Below are positions 1 to 5,158 of a stretch of DNA of 5,158 nucleotides, one piece after another. Made by a program: the position numbers and the translations under genes. Position 1 is the stretch's first letter. Each line of letters starts with the position of its first letter. The notes below the pieces were generated by a model. The model saw only the letters and a program-made list of their open reading frames with translations. It was not told the origin of the DNA and did no database searches. Location of the stretch: contig JAFDCT010000301.1 in assembly GCA_019312695.1 (NCBI GenBank), forward strand, positions 1-5,158. The letters run 5' to 3'. This DNA is from Deltaproteobacteria bacterium. Its GTDB lineage: Bacteria > Desulfobacterota > Desulfobulbia > Desulfobulbales > BM004.

Positions 1-11
1 CATTTTTTCCT
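1..11 (-). other. Probable start codon and Shine-Dalgarno of a divergent gene leaving the window to the left
   Basis: On the minus strand, positions 11-8 read AGGA, then four A residues, then ATG at 3-1. This is a well-spaced ribosome binding site and start codon. Only the start codon lies in the window, so the product is unknown. The inference rests on spacing alone. It is consistent with the stretch to its right being a divergent promoter region shared with the gene at 350. Confidence 0.35.
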
Positions 12-41
12 GATGCCTTTTTCTCTTTCTACTTTTGACCC

Positions 42-55
42 TATTGTATACAATA
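42..55. promoter_or_regulatory. 14-bp perfect palindrome, candidate GntR-family operator
   Basis: TATTGTATACAATA is its own reverse complement. Its core TTGTATACAA fits the general half-site pattern recognised by many GntR-family regulators of the FadR type, with GT and AC flanking a short centre. It lies about 40 bp in front of the divergent start codon at the left edge and about 295 bp in front of the TTG start at 350. It is therefore more likely to control the leftward gene, or both. The sequence shows the symmetry; the regulator family is inference. Confidence 0.35.
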
Positions 56-336
56 TGATCAAAGGTATATGATAAGCCCAGGCTAATCTTATTTACCACA
101 GTTGTTCATGAACTCCAACATTGATGTATTGAGAAAAAATACGACCACACAGCATCGATAGGGAGGAACCAGTTACTTTAAAGCATTATATGCAGCCGCT
201 TCGTGTTTTCACACTGCTGTCAGTTTTAATGCTACCGGTAATAAGTCTTCTAGAACATCTTTCCTCATAATGGACTCAGACACTTCCAGCACAATCCTTT
301 TAATTGTCTTTTTCACCCACCAAGCCCTATTTCTAC

Positions 337-352
337 AAGGAGGAATCCATTG
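337..352 (+). promoter_or_regulatory. Ribosome binding site that fixes a TTG start
   Basis: AAGGAGG at 337-343 is a near-perfect Shine-Dalgarno. It is followed by a 6-nt spacer and TTG at 350-352. No ATG or GTG lies in frame at a usable distance, so this decides the start of the CNNM-type gene. Confidence 0.8.
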
Positions 353-1393
353 GTTACGCAATTGATCCTGGCAACAGGATTTGCCATCATCATATCTGCT
401 CTCTGCAGTGTCATTGAAGCGGTACTTTACTCTGTACCCCAAAGCCAGATCGAGGTAATGGCCCGCTCAGGCAAGAAGTCGGGCCTGGCCTTGAAAAAAC
501 TGAAAAAAAATATTCAGCAGCCGATTACTGCCATCCTCACCCTGAACACAATTGCCAATACCATGGGTGCAGCAGTTGCCGGTGCATCCGCCGCAGTTGT
601 CTTCGGCAAAGAAAACCTTGTCTGGTTTTCGGTATTTTTTACTCTGATAATACTGCTCTTTTCGGAGATACTCCCCAAAACCGCCGGTGTCGCTTATGCC
701 AAAAATCTTGCTTCCTGGATCGCCTTGCCCTTAAACGTTCTTATCAGAGTCATGAGTCCGCTTATCTGGCTTTGTCAGGCTGTTACCCACCTCATCCCAA
801 AACAGGAGAAGGAGCCGCTTGTCTCAATTGAGGAAATACAGGCAGTGGCAGTCCTGGGAAGAAAATCCGGCGAAATTGAACCACAGCAGGAAAGGGTTAT
901 CGCCAATATTCTCAAATTGCAGGATAAAACTGTACGCCAGGTCATGACCCCACGAACCGTGGTATTCAGCCTCAGTGAAGACCTTACTATTGACGAAGCT
1001 CTGAAAATGAGGGAGCAATGGAGCCGCCACAGCAGGATTCCTGTCTTTGACAAGGGTCAGGATGACGTTGTCGGCATTGTCTTAAGCAGAAATGTACTGC
1101 TCAGCCTTTCGGAAGGAAAGAAAAACCAGAAGCTCTCTACATTGATGCAGCCTGTTCATTTTGTTCCTGAAGCTGCTCCGCTCAACAAAATATTAATGGA
1201 ATTTTTTGAACAGCGTATTCACCTTTTCGTGGTAGTAGACGAATACGGTTCAGTTACCGGCGTCATCAGCCTGGAGGATATTATTGAAGAGATTGTGGGC
1301 CGGGAGATTATTGATGAATCAGACACCGCCGGCAACTTGCGGGAATATGCCCGCCACAGAAAAAAACTGCTGAAGAAGGTGCAGCAGCAGTAA
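350..1393 (+). CDS. CNNM/DUF21 transmembrane protein with CBS pair (CorC/HlyC-like, short form)
   Basis: A 347-residue inner-membrane protein of the CNNM (DUF21) family. Members are linked to Mg2+ or other divalent-cation efflux and are often mislabelled hemolysins. The membrane domain spans about 1-147, with hydrophobic segments near 4-27, 59-85, 89-106 and 122-147. It carries the family signature SEILPK at 105-110. A cytosolic CBS pair follows at about 195-320, with VMTPRT at 198-203, HSRIPVF at 227-233, VVVDEYGSVTGVISLEDII at 294-312 and VGRE at 316-319. The protein stops soon after the second CBS domain in a basic tail. It therefore lacks the C-terminal CorC/HlyC accessory domain of the common forms of about 420-450 residues. 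This looks like a natural short subtype, because the end is clean. The start is TTG, set by a strong ribosome binding site. The stop is TAA and abuts the convergent protease gene. Family membership is secure; the transported ion is inferred. Confidence 0.93.
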   Translation: MVTQLILATGFAIIISALCSVIEAVLYSVPQSQIEVMARSGKKSGLALKKLKKNIQQPITAILTLNTIANTMGAAVAGASAAVVFGKENLVWFSVFFTLIILLFSEILPKTAGVAYAKNLASWIALPLNVLIRVMSPLIWLCQAVTHLIPKQEKEPLVSIEEIQAVAVLGRKSGEIEPQQERVIANILKLQDKTVRQVMTPRTVVFSLSEDLTIDEALKMREQWSRHSRIPVFDKGQDDVVGIVLSRNVLLSLSEGKKNQKLSTLMQPVHFVPEAAPLNKILMEFFEQRIHLFVVVDEYGSVTGVISLEDIIEEIVGREIIDESDTAGNLREYARHRKKLLKKVQQQ

Positions 1394-2509
1394 CTATTCA
1401 ACTTCTTCGAGTCGAAGCCCGATCTCTATATGTTCCTCGTCGCGCTGAATGATCAGTGTTACTTTCTCGCCTATCTGATAGCGTTCCAATTCATCACGCA
1501 GGTCATCATAGGATTTGACAGGCACACCGTTTACTGCCAGTATTATATCTCCTAAAATTATTTTACCCCTGACCTGCCTTGTTTCACGGATTCCAGCTTT
1601 ATCAGCAGAACTGCCAGGCTGCACGCCTATGACCAGCAATCCATTTATTTCAAGGCGCTGGGCAATCCTGTCACTGGCCAGGCTGACCCCTATTCCTGGG
1701 CGTATTACTTTACCATGCCGTATTATTTCGGGCACCACCCGGTTGACGACATCCACCGGCACAGCAAAACCAATGCCGGCACTCGCACCTGAAGGGCTGT
1801 AAATGGCAGTATTGACCCCAATTAACCGCCCAGAACTGTCAAGCAAAGGCCCTCCTGAATTACCGGGGTTTATGGCGGCATCAGTCTGTATCACTCCCTG
1901 TATGGTTCGGCCGGTGATTGCAGTTATCTCACGATCCAAAGCACTGACAATACCTGATGTGATAGTATGATCAAGTCCGAAAGGATTGCCTATGGCAAAG
2001 ACTTTCTGGCCCACCTGCAGAGATTCAGAGTCACCCAGGGGAATAGGCTTGAGTTCATCCGCAGGGGCTGATATCTGGAGTACTGCAATATCCCTATCCG
2101 GTGCTGCACCAACCAGTATACCCTTATATACAGAGTTGTCACCGAGGGTAACTTCTACCCGGTTGGCATCTCCCACAACATGGTAATTAGTCACAACCCT
2201 GCCTTCCCTGTCCCAAACAAAGCCGGAGCCGGTTCCCTGGGGAATCTCATAAACATTGAGGCTGAAAAGCGAGCGCCTCACCTCGATGCTGGTAATATAG
2301 ACAACTGACGGTGATATTTCCTGAAAAACAGCAATGGTGTTTTTTTCATCTTCAGCGAGATCACCCCGGGCAGCTACTACTCGCGGTTCTGCCTTCTTGT
2401 CATATTTCGCCCGGTCTCCTCTGTCTGAAATCCACCACAAACCCAGCAGAATGAGGCCGACAATGAGCCAGGGGGATAGCTTTTTCCTGGAAAAAGTATG
2501 TTGTTCCAT
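1394..2509 (-). CDS. Membrane-anchored HtrA/DegS-type serine protease with one PDZ domain
   Basis: A 371-residue trypsin-like protease of the HtrA (Do/DegS) family, expected to act on misfolded or signalling proteins on the periplasmic side of the inner membrane. One hydrophobic segment at about 12-28, after a basic start, looks like an uncleaved signal anchor. The protease domain spans about 60-255. The catalytic triad is visible: His110 in TNYHVV, Asp140 in DRDIAVLQ, and Ser218 in NPGNSGGP. A single PDZ domain follows at about 268-368. The architecture and length match DegS/AlgW more than two-PDZ DegP. A DegS-like role in sigma-E signalling is possible, but no anti-sigma gene is visible nearby. 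The ATG start is followed directly by the anchor and preceded by an in-frame TGA six bases upstream, so it cannot lie further upstream. The ribosome binding site is weak. The stop is TAG, placed right after the natural end of the PDZ domain. Confidence 0.94.
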   Translation of the reverse strand: MEQHTFSRKKLSPWLIVGLILLGLWWISDRGDRAKYDKKAEPRVVAARGDLAEDEKNTIAVFQEISPSVVYITSIEVRRSLFSLNVYEIPQGTGSGFVWDREGRVVTNYHVVGDANRVEVTLGDNSVYKGILVGAAPDRDIAVLQISAPADELKPIPLGDSESLQVGQKVFAIGNPFGLDHTITSGIVSALDREITAITGRTIQGVIQTDAAINPGNSGGPLLDSSGRLIGVNTAIYSPSGASAGIGFAVPVDVVNRVVPEIIRHGKVIRPGIGVSLASDRIAQRLEINGLLVIGVQPGSSADKAGIRETRQVRGKIILGDIILAVNGVPVKSYDDLRDELERYQIGEKVTLIIQRDEEHIEIGLRLEEVE

Positions 2510-2653
2510 TTTTCAGACCACGCTTGATATCACTTAACAATGTTCCCTATTAAACCTGTTTGCATCTCATATAATGATTGTGCCTCTACCTCCAAAATGC
2601 AAGGTAATATATCACCGATGATGTATGTAACCGGACTGGAATTCGTTGAAAAT
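2510..2653. other. Spacer between mgtE and the protease gene
   Basis: This 144-bp gap separates two minus-strand genes. It is long enough for the protease gene to have its own promoter. On the minus strand a weak candidate is TTGGAG, 16 nt, TATATG, ending near 2569. A 6-bp inverted repeat (TTGCAT at 2560-2565, ATGCAA at 2597-2602) encloses a 31-base loop and is not convincing as a terminator. A GGAGGT on the minus strand at about 2588-2593 has no usable start codon behind it. No clear terminator for mgtE is seen. Confidence 0.3.
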
Positions 2654-4039
2654 TTATAGATTTAGCAAAGATTTTGCGATGAGAAAGTAGGCCAGGACAC
2701 CCAGTATATCTATGGATGTTGTCACAAATGGCCCGGTCGCTACAGCAGCATCAAAGTTAAGGCGTTTCAGAATAAGCGGCACAAAGGTGCCGACGGTTGC
2801 CGCCATGGTCATGACAAAAAGTACTGAAAGGCCAACAGCAAGACCCAGGAAGACGGGTTCGGCATAACCGAAAAATGCCAGGACACCCAGAAAAAGGCCA
2901 TAGACCGTACCCAGGATCAGGCCTACCCGCATCTCTTTATAAATAACTTTGGAGAGTTCCTGCATATTTACCCTGCCTGTAGCTATACCGCGGATTACGA
3001 TAGTACTGGACTGGGTTGCAATGTTGCCTCCCATGCCTATGACAATGGGAATGAAAGCCGCCAGAGCCAGGACCTTCTGCAATTCGTCATGAAAAAAAGT
3101 AATGATGAACATTGCCATAACACCGCCGACCCAGCTGGCGAACAACCAGGGAGCTCTGGTCATGGCGTTTGCCATGGTTGATTTCAAAAGGATCTCGGAG
3201 TCCTTGCCGGCACCGGCCATACGAAGGAAATCCTCGGTGGCCTCCTCCCTGATAACATCAATAATATCATCAACGGTTACAATACCTACCAGCTTATAGC
3301 TATTATCAACAACAGGCACGGCCAGGATATTGTACTGCGAAATGACATGGGCCACCTCATCCTGGTTCGTGTCAGTCGTGACAGAAGTTACATTGCTGTT
3401 CATTATGTTCTTAAGCTGCCGGTAAGGGGGATGCAGGAGGAGCTCGCGGAGCGAAATTACCCCTGCAAGCTGGTCTTCACCATGGGTGATGTATAGATAA
3501 AAAGACATCTCCATTTCTTCGGAGCGTTCCTGCACTATCTTTATGGCATCTCCGGCACTGAGCTCACCGTCAAGGGCCAGAAAATCAGGCGACATCAGGC
3601 CACCGGCTGTCTCGGGATGATACTGCAGGAGTTCGTCAACCTCTTCCCTGTCCTCCTTGACCATAAGCTGCCGGATCTCATTGGCCATTTCCTCAGGAAG
3701 AGCTTCAAGCAGGTCGGCTACATCATCAGAAGCCATCTCGGAGATAACCGCCACCATGAACTTGGGAGTCAAATCCTGAACCAGCTCCAGCATAATGGAC
3801 TGGTCGACTTCACTTAAAAACTCACCGACCATCTCTGTCTGGGCAATGACATTGAATACTTTTTTACGTTCGACAGGAGTCAGGTGCCTGAAGACCCAGG
3901 CCATATCAGCCGGATGTGTTTTGCGCAGCAGTTTCAAAAGATGAGCCACCGCACCGCGGCGGTTTAACCGCCGGACGGTGTCGAGCAGTACCATGCCCTC
4001 ATTGCCGATCATCTCTCTTTTGAATGTTGCTTCCTTCAT
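2654..4039 (-). CDS. mgtE: Magnesium transporter MgtE
   Basis: A Mg2+-gated Mg2+ channel of the inner membrane, 461 residues from ATG (468 if TTG at 4060 is used), close to the family's usual 450. The cytosolic N domain covers about 1-130. The CBS pair covers about 144-265, opening with ETAGGLMSPDFLAL at 143-156 and including VPVVD at 241-245 and LVGIVTVDDIID at 250-261. The conserved plug-helix stretch EEATEDFLRMAG follows at 265-276. Five membrane helices lie near 296-317, 321-344, 372-392, 396-424 and 436-459. The pore signature GGNIATQSS is at 337-345. Asp444 in VTTSID matches the selectivity-site aspartate (Asp432) of the Thermus thermophilus channel. In that family, cytosolic Mg2+ binding to the N and CBS domains closes the pore. 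I chose ATG at 4039 because the residues before it look non-family and no Shine-Dalgarno precedes TTG 4060, but the ribosome binding site of ATG 4039 is also weak. The stop is TAA. Confidence 0.95.
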   Translation of the reverse strand: MKEATFKREMIGNEGMVLLDTVRRLNRRGAVAHLLKLLRKTHPADMAWVFRHLTPVERKKVFNVIAQTEMVGEFLSEVDQSIMLELVQDLTPKFMVAVISEMASDDVADLLEALPEEMANEIRQLMVKEDREEVDELLQYHPETAGGLMSPDFLALDGELSAGDAIKIVQERSEEMEMSFYLYITHGEDQLAGVISLRELLLHPPYRQLKNIMNSNVTSVTTDTNQDEVAHVISQYNILAVPVVDNSYKLVGIVTVDDIIDVIREEATEDFLRMAGAGKDSEILLKSTMANAMTRAPWLFASWVGGVMAMFIITFFHDELQKVLALAAFIPIVIGMGGNIATQSSTIVIRGIATGRVNMQELSKVIYKEMRVGLILGTVYGLFLGVLAFFGYAEPVFLGLAVGLSVLFVMTMAATVGTFVPLILKRLNFDAAVATGPFVTTSIDILGVLAYFLIAKSLLNL

Positions 4040-4097
4040 GACATGCACCAGACTAGTCAAACACAGAAAAACATAATATTGTATCCTGCAAAATTTT

Positions 4098-4114
4098 ATC
4101 CGGCCGGGCCGGAT
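4098..4114 (-). promoter_or_regulatory. GC-rich hairpin in the mgtE leader
   Basis: ATCCGGC and GCCGGAT form a perfect 7-bp stem around a 3-nt loop; the inverted repeat extends to 8 bp if counted as DNA. In the mgtE transcript the stem is followed at once by AAAAUUUU, and the start codon lies about 58 nt further on. The U-run is short for an intrinsic terminator, so it could be a weak attenuator, an mRNA structure or a protein-binding site. The symmetry is seen; the role is inference. Confidence 0.35.
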
Positions 4115-4166
4115 TCAGCACTCATTTACCTATACGGTGTCTGTTTCGCAATAAAGAACTCGGCTG

Positions 4167-4184
4167 ACAGGTGTTTCACAGGTG
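4167..4184. repeat. Short direct repeat ACAGGTG, 11-bp period
   Basis: Two identical 7-bp copies start 11 bp apart, which places them on the same face of the helix. This is the spacing expected for tandem regulator binding, and they lie in the divergent promoter region. Seven-base repeats also arise by chance, so confidence is low. Confidence 0.25.
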
Positions 4185-4226
4185 GTCAATGCAAACAGCC
4201 AGGTCAAGTTGTTGTCTGCGAAATTT

Positions 4227-4254
4227 TTTACGTTTAGGTTTATATTGTTAAAAT
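4227..4254 (+). promoter_or_regulatory. Candidate sigma-70-type promoter for the flavoprotein gene
   Basis: TTTACG at 4227-4232, a 16-nt spacer and TAAAAT at 4249-4254 give four and five matches to the consensus hexamers. The resulting leader would be about 145 nt. The surrounding DNA is AT-rich, so other placements are possible. Confidence 0.25.
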
Positions 4255-4407
4255 GCCAAAAAAAAATGACACTGTGGTTTATGCTCTACTGTTGATTACA
4301 AATATATTATATTACCAGAAAACTCAATAATTTCCCATTATTAATAATATGTTAAAAATACTTTTCTTTTCAATGCGATATTTCTCTGCCAATACCTCTT
4401 TAAGCAA

Positions 4408-5158
4408 ATGTCAACATTTTCAGTCATTATAATTGGTGCAGGCCCGGGTGGTCTCGCATGTGCCACAATTCTGGCCGAACATGGATATGATGTATTGGTG
4501 CTGGAAAGAAAACCGGCAGCGGGCCCCAAAGTATGCGGCGGAGGCATAACCTGGGGCGGACTCATAAAGCGTATTCCAGCACATCTTATTGAGGGTGCCT
4601 TCCCAAAACAATATATCAAGTCCAACTTTCAGCACACTGTCATTAAGGCAGTTGAACCCATTGTGGCAACTATCCGAAGGGAAGTGCTCGGCCAATGGAT
4701 GTATCAGCAAGCTCAAGATAAAGGCGCATAGATTAAAACCTCCTGCCAGGTGAATAAAATCACCCCGGATACAGTTGAAACCAGCCAGGGACAATTCGGA
4801 TACCGTTATCTGATAGGTGCTGACGGCTCCAGGTCAATTGTGCGCAGATATCTCCGGCTTCCCACCGACAGAATCGGGGTAGGCATTCATTTCCTGGTAC
4901 CGGGAAATTTTGAGCGTATGGAATGGCATCTCAATGCCACCTTGTTCAACAATGGTTATGGCTGGATTTTTCCATACAAGAATATGGCGTCTGTTGGTGT
5001 CTACGGTGCAAAACCGTATAATGCTCCCAGGCAAATGCTTTTCAGGCTCAAAGAATGGGCTGAAAATCTAAACATCCCGGTCCGCAATTTAAGACCGCGG
5101 GCCGGTCTTATTAATTTTGACTACCGGGGCTGGCGTTTTGACAAGATAATGATTATAG
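4408..5158 (+). CDS. Geranylgeranyl-reductase-family FAD-dependent oxidoreductase, interrupted by in-frame TAG; 3' end beyond window
   Basis: A flavoprotein of the geranylgeranyl reductase family, which reduces double bonds in isoprenoid chains; the substrate here is unknown. Counting TAG as codon 108, 250 codons are visible against a usual 370-400. The N-terminal Rossmann motif GAGPGG is at 10-15. Glu33, at the end of the second strand (VLVLER), should bind the FAD ribose. The family's cysteine motif KVCGGG is at 41-46. After the TAG the same frame continues without a stop and gives LIGADGSRSIVRR at 135-147 (second FAD motif), the family's GYGWIFP at 183-189 with VG at 196-197, and AGLINFDYRGW close to the edge. 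The window ends just where the GDAAG motif would begin. The ATG start sits directly before the Rossmann strand. Its Shine-Dalgarno is poor, and an in-frame TAA at 4345 with no start codon between excludes a longer N-terminus. The gene may be a readthrough or recoded gene, or a fresh pseudogene. Confidence 0.82.
4729..4731 (+). other. In-frame TAG (amber) codon inside the flavoprotein gene
   Basis: The codon follows DKGA and precedes IKTSCQV, between the helix and the strand that lead to the second FAD motif. In the family this slot usually holds a variable, polar, surface residue. GAG, AAG and CAG are each one base away from TAG. There is no frameshift around it. The codon could be read as pyrrolysine, read by an amber suppressor, be a true nonsense mutation, or be a base-calling error. 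Confidence 0.85.

Larger units (their letters stand above)
1..349. other. Intergenic region upstream of the CNNM-type gene
   Basis: I see no convincing gene here. The stretch is AT-rich with several stops in all frames. It contains a 14-bp palindrome at 42-55, a 10-bp palindrome (GTTCATGAAC) at 104-113, a GGGAGG at 161-166 with no start codon at a usable distance, and the true ribosome binding site of the next gene at 337-343. A weak plus-strand promoter could be TTGTAT (44-49) and TATGAT (68-73) with an 18-nt spacer, which would overlap the palindrome. The -35 matches poorly, so this is only a suggestion. No intrinsic terminator is visible. Confidence 0.5.
4040..4407. other. Divergent intergenic region between mgtE and the flavoprotein gene
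   Basis: About 370 bp, AT-rich towards the right. It must hold the promoters of both flanking genes. Visible elements are a GC-rich hairpin at 4098-4114, direct repeats ACAGGTG at 4167-4173 and 4178-4184, two copies of GGTCAA at 4184-4189 and 4202-4207, a nine-A run at 4258-4266, and a 12-bp palindrome ATTATTAATAAT at 4337-4348. I see no tRNA and no recognisable riboswitch. A 64-codon open frame on the plus strand (4043-4237) has no ribosome binding site or protein-like composition, and I do not call it. Confidence 0.6.

Noticed and set aside
190..270. A 26-codon open frame with a hydrophobic product starting at ATG 190
   Set aside because: The only Shine-Dalgarno-like sequence is 23 nt upstream, which is too far, and nothing else supports translation.
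368..387. A sigma-54-like sequence TGGCAAC...TTTGC near the start of the CNNM-type gene
   Set aside because: The GG to GC distance is one base too long, and it lies inside the coding region with no gene to serve.
2510..2550. A sigma-E-like pair (GGAACAT and TCTGA) upstream of the protease gene on the minus strand
   Set aside because: The spacing is about 22 nt instead of about 16, and the -10 would lie almost on the start codon.
4040..4060. TTG at 4060 as the mgtE start
   Set aside because: No Shine-Dalgarno precedes it and the seven extra residues look unlike the family; ATG 4039 is preferred, though not with certainty.
4043..4237. A 64-codon plus-strand frame between mgtE and the flavoprotein gene
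   Set aside because: It overlaps the mgtE start region, has no ribosome binding site and has an unstructured, non-family composition; it is treated as intergenic.
4341..5034. Minus-strand open frames of 66-124 codons opposite the flavoprotein gene
   Set aside because: The plus strand encodes clear FAD-binding and family motifs across the same stretch, so these are shadow frames.
5156..5158. TAG as the last three bases of the window, as a stop of the flavoprotein gene
   Set aside because: It is out of frame with the gene; in frame the edge reads ATT ATA G, leading into the expected GDAAG motif.

Overview
The window reads as ordinary chromosomal DNA from a Gram-negative bacterium. A deltaproteobacterial or Desulfobacterota-type organism is my best guess, based on gene style and the moderate GC content, and I could not check it by search. 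Four genes are well supported: a DUF21/CNNM-type membrane protein with a CBS pair (plus strand, 350-1393), a membrane-anchored HtrA/DegS-type serine protease (minus, 1394-2509), the magnesium channel MgtE (minus, 2654-4039, or from 4060 with an upstream TTG), and the N-terminal two thirds of a geranylgeranyl-reductase-family flavoprotein (plus, from 4408, leaving the window at the right edge).

Layout: positions 1-349 are non-coding apart from the probable start signal of a divergent gene leaving to the left. This stretch holds a 14-bp perfect palindrome resembling a GntR-family operator. The CNNM-type gene follows, with a strong Shine-Dalgarno and a TTG start. It converges on the protease gene with no base between their stop codons. 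A 144-bp gap separates the protease start from the MgtE stop. A divergent intergenic region of about 370 bp then separates mgtE from the flavoprotein gene and carries a GC-rich hairpin and short direct repeats.

Functionally, CNNM-type and MgtE proteins both concern divalent cations, chiefly Mg2+. Both carry cytosolic CBS pairs, and here they flank an envelope-stress protease. The flavoprotein belongs to a family that saturates isoprenoid chains (archaeal-type lipids, chlorophyll side chains, quinones), but its substrate here cannot be named.

The one striking feature is an in-frame TAG at 4729-4731 inside the flavoprotein gene. The same frame stays open for 142 more codons to the window edge and encodes the family's later conserved motifs in register. 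This fits a UAG decoded as an amino acid (pyrrolysine, or a suppressor), a very recent nonsense mutation, or a sequencing error. The window alone cannot decide. The protease gene appears to use TAG as a normal stop, so TAG would at most be ambiguous in this organism.
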